Source: Choristoneura fumiferana (Eukaryota > Arthropoda > Insecta > Lepidoptera > Tortricidae). From it: a stretch of 64,000 nt of DNA. How positions within the stretch are numbered: position 1 is the first letter of the stretch; each line of letters begins with the position of its first letter. Below the pieces are notes generated by a model. The model did not search any database and had not been told where the DNA came from. It was given only the letters and a program-made list of their open reading frames with translations. Shown here piece after piece: positions 54,830-64,000 of the stretch. Made by a program: the position numbers and the translations under genes. The stretch spans positions 16,110,012 through 16,174,011 of the forward strand of contig NC_133473.1 in the NCBI RefSeq assembly GCF_025370935.1. Direction: 5' to 3'.

Positions 54830-55438
54830 TTAAGAGCGTTTATACCTGCTGAGCTGGCAACGTTGCATTTTTGTTAGTTTTCTCGGTTATTCCATAAAAA
54901 TTAAAAAAAAAATTGAATGACAATTAAAAATGTTGTCTGATAGAACACTTCTTAATAAGTATATAAGTTAATGTGTCTACTCAAATAATTATTCGTGATA
55001 GACTTTTATATTCTTTAAAAACGAATTAATGGCAGCTATTTCGGGCAAAGGATTAGCCTTGCAATACAACGCGGGAATGCTGCCACAGCCTTCTGGGTTC
55101 AATGAACAGCGACGGTAACTTAGGAGGGATTTTTTAATTATAGGTTAGGCTAGGTTATATTTTTTTGTACAAAGTCATATTTTTAAATGTTTAATGTATT
55201 GTGTTATATTGTTTATTGTTATAAATAAATATATACACCTTATAATAATGTTTATAAACGGTTGTTTAAGAAAATAAAAGTCTATAACGAATAATTATTG
55301 GAGTAGACACATTAACTTATATATTGAGAAGTGTTCTATCAGACAACATTTTTAATTTTTATTCAATTTTTATAGAATAATCGAGAAAAACTAACAAAAA
55401 TGCAACGTTGCCAGCTCAGCAGGTATAAACGCTCTTAA
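54830..55438. mobile_element. Long inverted-repeat element (arms ~180 bp)
   Basis: Left arm 54831-55018 and right arm 55268-55438 are inverted complements with few mismatches, starting TTAAGAGCGTTTATACC. TTAA is present at both ends and could be a TTAA duplication or part of the arms. The arms encode nothing. The centre is occupied by an unrelated LINE end. Confidence 0.8.
55025..55260 (+). mobile_element. LINE 3' end nested in the inverted-repeat element
   Basis: One frame reads LAIQRGNAATAF before a stop, resembling 'LAVQRGNAAS' at the C-terminal end of some lepidopteran LINE proteins. It is followed by 'ggttaggctaggttat' and an AT-rich end with 'aataaatatata'. Clade not determined. Confidence 0.45.
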
Positions 55439-55439
55439 T

Positions 55440-56560
55440 ACAAACTATTAAAAATGGGTGACTGGGGAAAAATACCGCTGGGAAAATATGGGAACGGAAT
55501 AATTGCCACGAAGAAAAAATGATTATCGGAAATTTTGGGCCACAGTCGTTTGATTACTTTAAAGCTTTCTGAACTTGAAGTTATTTTAGTAAAATAATTT
55601 GATACCTAATTAAAACTAAAAATCAGTATGTATGTTAGCCTAGTACAAACAATATCCAAAGTTTGGTACGCAGGCTTTATCCTATGTTGAATACAAATAT
55701 GACACATGAGTGATTGTACACCGAATAATAAATCGTAGCGTACTTGCGGGCCGTGTTTGTAGTTCAAATATTGTATTGTAGCTACCATATGGCGTTCGTT
55801 AATAACTGGCGGAGTTTATCAAAGCTATATGATAGCTATTGTTTATAAAGCTTCGATGGTTTAGATAAATAATGCCGTTTCAAACTCGAAGTAGGAGATC
55901 GAATATGAATAAAATAAAGGTTTAAACACACAAATAAATATTGCATAAATATAATGAAGTAATGATTCACTTAACTGGACTGATCAGTTGACGTTTAGAT
56001 TATAGTTTAGGTGTATTAATATAAAATTTTCGTAGTTGCATAATTTTTGAAAGTCATAATGCAATGTTTGTCATAATTTTTGTTACTCAAAAAATTTTTT
56101 TCCTCTTATTAAACATTTTTTAGGAATTTAGTTAGGTTTAGTACAACAATCTTGAATAATTTTATAGATTCAGACATAAAAAATAAAAATGATTTAATTC
56201 GGAAAACGGGTTCCATATGTTATTAGTGTCAAGTAGCTTACATACTACGAGTAGGTATACATAATACTATGTTAGTTATAATAGAAATAAAATAAAAAGG
56301 GCCGAAAATAAATAAGACAAACACTACATTATGACTTTCCACATTATGCGACCCCATAAATATGGATGAACCCGAAATTAACAACTCTTTGATACATAAC
56401 ACAGAAATATCAAAAGGTAAATAAAGGTACATTGAAAAGTTGAAATGACAACTTGAGGTATATTGATAACCTCATAATTCGTTTATCTAGTAACACTGTA
56501 AAGTTATTTGATAAAATGTACTTCTATAAAGTATCAAAGTATCTAAACATGTCGCGAGCC
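55440..56560. other. Stretch without recognised feature
   Basis: AT-rich, no shared repeat. Minus frames at 55606-55788 and 56238-56432 are unrecognised. Confidence 0.3.
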
Positions 56561-56564
56561 GGAA

Positions 56565-56710
56565 GCCGCCGGGTAAGAAGGCTTTATTCGCGTAATTTCA
56601 TGTGATGTAAGCTGGTTAAGTGATAGTTGTTCCAAGGGCCCTGCACTTGAGTTTTCAAGGACTGCCGACGGTTTATGATCATAGATACAGGTCTTTGCAG
56701 CGGAGTACAT
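56565..56710. promoter_or_regulatory. GC-balanced patch with NK-2-type words
   Basis: TTAAGTG at 56616-56622 and CACTTGA at 56644-56650 (complement TCAAGTG) both fit the NK-2 homeodomain consensus TYAAGTG. The patch is non-repetitive and richer in GC than its surroundings. Enhancer function is only a possibility. Confidence 0.2.
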
Positions 56711-56744
56711 TCTTAGAGATAGCTAAATGTATTTGATATTATGA

Positions 56745-57020
56745 CGACCGGATGGCCAAGTGATTACAGAACCTGATTACGAAGCTTGAGGTTCCGGGTC
56801 CGATTCCCGGCCGGGGCAGATATTTGTATGAATAATACGAATGTTTGTTCTCGGGTCTTGGATGTTCAATATGTATTTAAGTATGTATTTATCTACGAGT
56901 ATATAAGTATGTTTATCCGTTGCCTAGTATCCATAGTACAAGCTTTGCTTAGTTTGGGACTAGGTGAATTGGTGTGAAGTGTCCCATGATATTTATATTT
57001 TTATTTATTTATTTATATTT
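56745..57020 (+). mobile_element. SINE-2, full-length copy
   Basis: Box A 'tggccaagtga', 'ctgattacgaagcttgaggt', box B 'gggtccgattccc' (one change), body 'tttgttctcgggtcttgg', and tail 'gtcccatgatatttata' with TTTA repeats. Confidence 0.85.
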
Positions 57021-57024
57021 TCGA

Positions 57025-58240
57025 CAGGATGTACTGTGTTTACCTTACATGAGACCTGATATTGAGACGCAACTACCAGCGATTATCGGAAAAACAATAA
57101 GGTATCTAATCGCAGCCTAGCGTATAACCTGTAGAAAATATTTTTTTTAATGTCATTAGCCGTGTATCAATAAAATAGTCACAATATAATACAATAAATC
57201 ATTATTGTGCAGGTATGACACAAGAAACAGTTCAGAGCAATATTATAGTGGTACAATAATATAAAGTTATATTTTATAAAGTATTTTTTAAGGCAGTGTA
57301 CGAAATAAAATGCAATCATTCACGACTATGTATCCATTTATATCTATTAACAGCTTTTCAACAAAACTGTTGTACTTTATGGATAGACAAACCTCACTTC
57401 CATTAGCGGGGGTAGGAAATTCTGTACTCGTATACCTATTAATCAACAACTTTGCCACAGCTTAAACAATGAAAATATCGTCTTTAAAACGTCAGCCAGA
57501 TGAACAATGGAGTTTAAACGGTTGCTAAGTGTTGCAGAAAAGTCACGGAGACAGTGCCCGCAAACAAAAGCGGGCAAATGCCGCGTGTCAAGTCTTTAGA
57601 TGGGACACGTACACGATACGACTTATTTCCGTGCAGAACGACTTAGAGCTTTAGTTCGTAGCAATTGCATTGCAGTTTAGTTGTTCTTGTTGATTTATTT
57701 TTTGAAATTTACGATGTTGTTTACTTTTTGAGGCGCTCAAAATAAACAAGTTTTTGACAAAAATATATTATAAGTACTAAAACAGAAGCTTTTCTTCTCA
57801 CTGTACTTGAATATCATTCTATCTATACTTATATGTACCAAATTCAAAGTTCAATCCTACAACTAAAAGTGGGTGAAATTTTAAGACAATTGACGTACAT
57901 AGGAACTATTCAACTAATTTTAGCTTGTAAAAAGCTTAGGTACACCTACTCGTGCGTACCTACATATAAAATCCCTACATTGTACATAAGGAAAAATGTT
58001 TCTGATGTGAATTCAGACAACGTAGGTACTGTTTGTGAGCATTCTATAAATAATTTTAGCCTTCTTGAAGTAATATTATGTATAAAAGTTTGAATGTTAC
58101 TAAAATATAGTTTAATGGCGGTATAATATAAGCTACTTGCGCATTGTGATTTTTAGATTATGACGAAGCATGTTGCCCATATAATTCTTGTAACGTTGAC
58201 GAAGTCTGCATAATTAAAACTTCTGTTTACTTTACGCTAC
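57025..58240. other. Stretch without recognised feature
   Basis: AT-rich apart from 57535-57660, with a short hairpin 'gcccgc…gcgggc' at 57557-57577. The 86-codon frame 57833-58093 is unrecognised. Confidence 0.3.
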
Positions 58241-58245
58241 ATATT

Positions 58246-58378
58246 AGTCACCAGCACCAATATCTGACACAACAAGCGTGCATAAATATTTGATACGACT
58301 CTATTTCTAGGGCCGGAAGGACGTGTCAGATATTTTTGCACGCTTCGCTGTGGCAGATATTAATGCTGGTGACTGTAC
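58246..58378. mobile_element. MITE with GTACAGTCACC ends, copy 2
   Basis: The left end starts at 'agtcaccagcacc' (the first five bases of the family are lost); the right end 'ggtgactgtac' is intact at 58368-58378. The interior is inverted relative to 52635-52770 and less decayed. Confidence 0.8.
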
Positions 58379-58379
58379 A

Positions 58380-59210
58380 ACCCCATCTCCAGCAGTGAAT
58401 ACGGAAATTTCAATGGCTGCCTCCCTTGTTAACCAAATGCAGCGCAATTGTACCACTTTCAATCAAATCACTTAAACAAACATTGATTGGTACGTGCGAT
58501 AACTCTGGACTACAGGATATTCAGGCGGCTTCATGCTATGAAGTGAAACGAAGTTTACAATGTATCACAAAATAAATCCTTTTCTATTAAATAATAGTAT
58601 GTACAACAGTATAACTGACATAGGCGCAACTATGGAGTCTTCTTATTCGCTTCGGCTTCATGAGTGCCATTGGACCCATGATCGGAAATCCGTACTAAAA
58701 TGATAATATTTAATAATACTCGTAGATCTGGTAGGTGCTCGTTTTTTATCACGTCACGCCTCGTCAATCTTCAAACTGATTTACATTATCACTATATTTC
58801 ATCGACACAAGAGTTGTACACCTGGTTTTAGAAGCACTTTCTCTCAAGTTCTTTTATGTGTCACAACGCGAATTTCTGTCATATTAGCGAGCCATCGTGC
58901 TGTCATGTAAACAAATTGACACGTACGTAATGAGTGCAATGACATGTGTAAAGTTAGCAAGTATGTACGTGTTATCTAATATCACTTCAACAATACATAC
59001 ACTTGAAACGGTGACAAGAGTGACACAGGCAGCACAGATTTCCGTAACCATTTTGCCTTAGGTAAGTATTAAGTACGGTTCCGTAACCACGAAATATGTA
59101 AATACTTAAATATTCATCTGAAGTGGAATGAACATAATAATATATTTCAGCTTGAATGCACTTTGAATTTGTATAACAGAAGTCCTTAAGCTAGGAAGTA
59201 ACAAATTATT
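58380..59210. other. Stretch without recognised feature
   Basis: AT-rich; no shared repeat and no meaningful frame. Confidence 0.3.
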
Positions 59211-59214
59211 TAAA

Positions 59215-59372
59215 AAAAGGTTGCCTGAAAGAGATCGCTCATAAGCGATAAGGTCGCCTATTGCTTACCTTGTAATTTTCTCTCTATGTACCTACCTGTT
59301 TTCTGTATCGCTTACTATTTCTGGTGTACAATAAAGAGTCATTGTATATATATTGTATTGTATTGTTTTCGT
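59215..59372 (+). mobile_element. LINE 3' end with (ATTGT)n tail
   Basis: 'gagatcgctcataagcgata', 'aaggtcgcctattgc', 'ggtgtacaataaagagtc' and 'attgtattgtattg' give a 3' end of the same family as 5993-6367. It contains AATAAA. No reverse transcriptase remains. Confidence 0.65.
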
Positions 59373-59423
59373 TAAGTTCAGTATACATGTTCAGGATTTT
59401 TTTACCAGTTCTCTGAAACTTAA

Positions 59424-59600
59424 GACGACCGGATTGCCTAGTTGTTAGATAACCTATGTTAGGTTCTAGGTTCAATCCCCGGTCGGGGCGGATATTTGTA
59501 GGAAAAATAAGATTGTTTGTGCTCAGTTGGACGTTTAATATATACCTATGTAAGTATGCGTGTATATATTCTTCCCAAGAGTTATTTTAATTATTTTATG
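59424..59600 (+). mobile_element. SINE-2, diverged copy
   Basis: Head 'gacgaccggattgcctagt', box B 'aggttcaatcccc', body 'cggatatttgtagg' and 'gtttgtgctcagttgg'. The tail is decayed and the anticodon region has a deletion relative to 8668-8935. Confidence 0.75.
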
Positions 59601-59604
59601 TAAA

Positions 59605-61170
59605 AAAACATCAATAAATACAGATACTTTTTCTGTCCTTGTCTTCTGCAGATCATAAACGTGTAGTGATGTTCCTGCGTAAATATCTAATATTGCTGTC
59701 TTAGAAATAATAGGGGAGAAGTTAAGCTAGAGGCGTTTATTACTTATTATATTCGATTGTACCACTATCTTAAAAGTATGCCGTGACCTCTAAGTGAGTA
59801 CAAAAAACCCCCCAGATTCCAAAGAAACAGCATCGAACTTCAACAACTGCAAAACACTTGATAAGTCTAAACGCCGCAACCGTGTTGACACAGGGCGGGT
59901 CGTACAAATGGAAGTTGTCAGCGGCGGCCGAAATGGAGCGCGGGCCGGGTGCGAATCGACCGGAATTTGGCATGTCAGTCAGTGACACATCCTTTTACGC
60001 TTTTATCTCGGCGGTATCAGTTTCATGTGGAGACATCCTTCCATCAATAGAATGAGAAAATGGGGGAGCCACAACTGAGAATAAGGACTTCAAACGAATA
60101 CTGGCACATAGTGATGTATGTAGGTAAGTGAAAAAAAAACTTGAAATTAGCTTTTCTTTAGAAATGGACAAATTATTAATTGAATTTAATAAAACGCTAA
60201 ATTTGATTGTTTGTTTGACCGTAATTTTAGTAGGCACATCCACTTGGAAAGAGCTTTCTCCAATGTGGTGACCCCCACGCTATATAAGGTTCGGACGGGC
60301 AGGGCAGGAAATCTTCGTTTGTAGGTAAATGTAAACATTAGTGCATGTTGCCAATTATTTTAAGTATTTTTTAAATAATTATCAAGAAGAAGATGGTAGT
60401 TGAAAATTCGAATTAAAAAATAATAATATCAACTCATGTTGAATGATAACTATCTAATAAACCCCACAAAAAAGTCATTTTTTTACAACTCTACTGACAC
60501 ATATTTGGAACGTTAACAAGATGACACCGCAGATAATTATGTGGTGTTGGCAGCCGCATGGTATCTGAAAATTTGGCAAAATACCAAAGGAACTACACTG
60601 TTGCAATAAGTGAATGCATGCATCAATGACACAGCCAGATCGCGTCTTCAACATCTATAATTAGTGCGGTGCATATACTGATAACTTTATTTCTCATTTC
60701 TGTGCTCAGTTACTTCCGTAATAACCCTTTCTGATATTAAAAGAAAACGTTATTCGTAATCTTATAACGTTTCGTAAATCATTCGTGAACCCCTCGTAAA
60801 ATTAACACTTTTTCGAAGTAAAAGTCTTAATTAAATTTATGGCAGTACGGTGAATATTCAGGCGTTTGTACCGCCGTCATTGTTCTCGACACTTTTTTAT
60901 CAGATTTCAAGAAACAGGTACAATAAATGTCAACATGTGTCAACATAATGTTTGTTGTACCTTTTTGCTTAAGAAATCATAAAAAAAAGTGTTGAGATAT
61001 TCACCCAGTAACATCCATGGAAATAATTGTGTACATAAAAATTAGATATACCTATAAGGTAAATGTCTCTGTGCTCGAAACAAGATTAATACTCAACAGA
61101 TGATGACAATGTTTTCCTTTACCGTAAATTTCATAATAAATTTTATTTTATTTTTTATATAATATTATTT
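59605..61170. other. Repeat-poor stretch with GC-rich patch
   Basis: 59860-60060 is GC-rich ('agcggcggccgaaatggagc') with overlapping frames on both strands, none recognised. A CCAAT (60260) and TATATAAG (60281-60288) pair gives a weak promoter-like spacing. The rest is AT-rich. Confidence 0.3.
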
Positions 61171-61175
61171 TATCA

Positions 61176-61252
61176 AGAGATGCGAGCCCGGCTTAAACCC
61201 ACGGTTCTCTGCTTAGCATACCACAGGTCAAATTACTAGGACACCACGACTT
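61176..61252 (-). mobile_element. SINE-3 head, decayed copy
   Basis: The minus strand reads 'gtcgtggtgtcctagtaatt', 'gctaagcagagaaccgtggg' and 'ttaagccgggctcgcatctc', which follows the SINE-3 head. Both polymerase III boxes are mutated and the body is missing. Confidence 0.6.
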
Positions 61253-61254
61253 AT

Positions 61255-61765
61255 ACATAGATTATCTGAACCACTTCAACGCTTTAAACACAGGTAATCC
61301 ATTAGACGATCAGAAAACACTTACCTTACCTCAGACCTCTCATCGGTTTGCATCGATTGACAATAACCTTGGCCACATGCATTGAGAAGAGACAATCACT
61401 GCATAGCTAGTGGACGCACCTAGATTGGACAATGTGAATTATAGCAGGAGTCGGCTGAGGAAGGCCGACTCGTCACGTTCAGGTTAAGGACATAGGGCCG
61501 ATTGACGAAGATTGTTGCACACGGAGAGATATACCACGCTGCGGTTTATTAGTGTTGCGTCCTGTTATCCTTACCAAGGATACAAATGCAAAATCTACTT
61601 TGTTTCTTTTACCTCTTCACGTTAAACTGCTGAACCAACTCAGTTTGGAAATGATGATGATGATTTATTTTCTGGTAGGCTTTAGTGGAAGCTCTGTTGA
61701 TTATTTATTAACTTATGACGTGTTTGTTTGCTATGTCCTTTCTAATAAAAAATATAATCGAATAT
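61255..61765. other. Stretch without recognised feature
   Basis: 61380-61560 is GC-balanced with a hairpin 'gtcggctgaggaaggccgac'. It may be a retroposon fragment but I could not place it. Confidence 0.3.
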
Positions 61766-61766
61766 T

Positions 61767-61905
61767 TACCTCATCATCATCATCAGCCTACAGCCGTCCG
61801 CTGCTGGACATAGGCCTCTTCTATGGCGCGCCACAACACTCTGTCTTCAGACCCTCGCATCTATCAACCGCCAGCGACCCTCTTAAGATCGTCCGTCCTA
61901 CTCAC
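61767..61905 (-). pseudogene. RTE-type LINE C-terminal remnant
   Basis: The minus strand reads DDLKRVAG, then after a frame break EDRVLWRAIEEAYVQQRT and AVG stop, followed by 'ctgatgatgatgatgagg'. This is the RTE C-terminal signature and ATG-repeat tail. The 161-codon plus frame 61552-62037 is the antisense of this remnant and not a gene. Confidence 0.7.
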
Positions 61906-61909
61906 ATAC

Positions 61910-63840
61910 ATTTGCGAGACAGGGATAAGGTAAAAATGTATATAACTTTTGTTTATGTAGTTGCCAAGTTAGGAACATTTAACAAGTACGTGATTAAATT
62001 ATGTCTAGATTTTTATGCTTCCAAGCAGGATATATAATAAAGATAACGATGTAAGAAACTAGATTATGAACAGTATTTTTATAAACTAAAGTTTCTAGTT
62101 ATGTTATGATATGGCTAAAAGTTTTAAGTATACGAGCAAACAGCGCAAGGAGAAAGCAAATATGACATACCTACATTAAATACATTTGATCTCCCCGCAT
62201 TTTTCTTATCCCTTCAGATTCTCTCAATTCAAGACCGGCAATTTTTGCTGATTTGGGACCATTTCGTGACATACAATTTTCTTAATTTTTAATACCTTTT
62301 TGTTATGCTACGCTACTTTGTCACGAATAAATTATTTCTATTTTTCTATTTCAATTATGTTGAAAGCCTGCAGTATCGCTTAGCTTTAATTAATTGACAA
62401 TCCTTACAATGAGATAATCCATTAAAATATTATATCATGACCTTTTACGATTGTTTAGGCGGTATACATAATGCGTAATGAATAACTGGCAAACACAAAC
62501 GCATTCATGTTCATTTAACAAATTGAGATGTTTAGTTATAAATGAATCAATGCCATTTGCATTTCACGCATCCATGGACATCATTGCATTCTATTAATCA
62601 TTGATTACGGTTATTTATAACAAACAGTCGTTAATATTATAAATGTATGTATTTTCATCAAATATAGGTAAGTACCTACGTAATTGTTGTCGGTACAAGC
62701 TTCACAATATTATGAACATCATTTTTACTTATACAGAAATATTTCAGCATTATTGATGGAAATAACGTTTTTGATAAATGATTTGACTAACATTTACTCC
62801 AAAAGTCGACCATCAAGGTCTACTAAGCCTTGATGGAACAGAAAAAATAAAGATAAATTAATTAATCACAATCTCACGGTAGCGTACGACGCCGCTGGGA
62901 AAGACTACATACTCGTAAAACATTATTTCGGCATCAAAATAAATCTGCCGCAAACTTTACAAGTCACGTTCGCCAATGTGACATTTTAACTATGACATCC
63001 GAGACCTAAATCACTTAGGGCTCAGAAGTGCCTTAATACACGTGTTTACCCGCACATATTGACTATTCTACGTCCCTTTGAAATTGGCAACTATATGTGT
63101 AAACAGGACATGAATTATTTCACAGGCAAGTTATCATTGCAGGATGAGTGAGCGGGCGGACGTGCCGACCCTTGCCGGTGCCCCAATATATTGTAGTAAT
63201 GCCTTCAAATTTGTCCGCCCACTACAATCCCGTCAACGCGGCAACATGAAGAGGGGAGCAACTTCAAATTTGCGGTTTTATAGTGACAAGGCTTTGGTTT
63301 CGGCAGTTACGCCGACATTGAGCGTGATTGATGAGGAGAGATATGCGTGAACTTGGTTGTACAAAGATTCGTACGTATAAGTGTGCTAAACAAATTTATA
63401 AGTTAACTATAAGTAGGTACATTGATAGAGTGTACCTATTCTAGGACGGATTTTACGCATCTTTTTTAGGATCAATAACAATAGTTAAATGTATCTATAT
63501 CTACAAAGTTATCAATATTGTATGAATTCGCATACTTATTTGATCTGTACACATTAAACGGCACATTTATGAAAAATATCGTAGTAATAATTCGATTGCT
63601 TTATTCGATGTTTAATAAATAAACTAGAAAAAAGAAAGAGAGCCAAAAAAAGAAATTAATCAACAGGGAACGTATATATTTTTTTATATAAAGTGATTAA
63701 AAAGAAACTCCAAACCATTGCGGCGATTGCTGTACTTGATTAGCCGATCCAAGCTTAACCTGGACAAGAAATTTGGTAATGAAAATATTAATGAACTAAA
63801 ATAATTTCCTTGCTCACCCGCGACCTTACGATAGCTAAGC
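61910..63840. other. Repeat-poor stretch
   Basis: AT-rich, except 63140-63350, which is GC-balanced and holds a 68-codon frame (MSERADVPTLAGAP… to VIDEERYA) of no known family. No shared repeat is recognised. Confidence 0.3.
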
Positions 63841-63846
63841 TTATGC

Positions 63847-64000
63847 AAAATACGCGTGTTCATGCAGTTCCTCCACCTCCACACTGTAAGAACACACACA
63901 AATCACACAAACCCATCTATCACCACCACCACACTACACTGACGCGTTTCGAACTCAAACAGAGTTCATCTTCAGAGTGACACAACCGTACACCATGCTA
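63847..64000 (-). ncRNA. Penelope-like repeat end with hammerhead-ribozyme-like motif, copy 2
   Basis: On the minus strand: CTGAAGA (63975-63969), stem gaactc/gagttc (63967-63962, 63956-63951), GAAA, palindrome ACGCGT and the cleavage C at 63941. Here stem I also pairs: CACT just before the core with AGTG just after the cleavage site. It is better preserved than copy 1. The repeat runs to the window edge, so the rest of the element is not visible. Confidence 0.6.

Noticed and set aside
60260..60288. CCAAT plus TATATAAG promoter
   Set aside because: No initiator at the expected distance and no downstream frame; kept only as a note in the stretch entry.
61552..62037. The longest open frame in the window, 161 codons, plus strand
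   Set aside because: Its middle (SSSSSAYSRPLLDIGLFYG) is the antisense reading of an RTE LINE C-terminal end; the flanks have no recognised content.

Overview
The window looks like AT-rich, gene-poor nuclear DNA from an insect, most likely a moth or butterfly (Lepidoptera). I find no intact protein-coding gene, rRNA gene or functional tRNA gene. Open frames are short and mostly cross repeats. The lepidopteran call rests on the repeat types: three tRNA-headed SINE families with box A/box B promoters, remnants of the C-terminal end of RTE-type LINEs, many small inverted-repeat DNA elements, and several short non-coding repeats that I remember as common in Lepidoptera. I could not run a search.

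Layout. 1-9 kb: a 117-bp tandem unit, an inverted-repeat element (1541-1903), a CA/CGCACA microsatellite (2459-2637), two copies of a ~640-bp repeat here called family L, and SINE-2 copies, one split by a LINE tail with a clean 9-bp target duplication. 9-20 kb: two near-palindromic MITEs with TAA duplications, a third with TTA, a Penelope-like repeat carrying a hammerhead-like motif (10140-10305), and a SINE-1 with target duplications. 20-31 kb: two SINE-3 copies, a 510-bp foldback element with an internal 72-bp tandem array, two inverted copies of a composite SINE-1, an RTE remnant and several MITEs. 31-37 kb: the longest repeat-poor stretch, with one GC-rich exon-like patch (31585-31737). 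37-49 kb: SINE-2, MITEs, nested retroposons, RTE remnants, SINE-3, two long inverted-repeat elements, and a TATA+Inr promoter-like site upstream of a 24-unit minisatellite (48851-49375). 49-64 kb: repeat-poor sequence with scattered SINEs, MITEs, family L and a foldback element, ending in a second, inverted copy of the hammerhead-like repeat at the window edge.

How the parts relate. Non-autonomous elements dominate, and none of the enzymes that would move them is intact here. SINE-3 ends in the same sequence as the RTE LINEs, so it probably borrows their machinery. The MITEs carry TA-, TAA/TTA- or possibly TTAA-type duplications, pointing to at least two transposase classes elsewhere in the genome. 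The most unusual signals are the hammerhead-like pair, the covarying tRNA-like stems in SINE-1, the minisatellite with higher-order structure, the foldback with an asymmetrically amplified arm, and the exon-like patch. The region could be intergenic or part of a very large intron.
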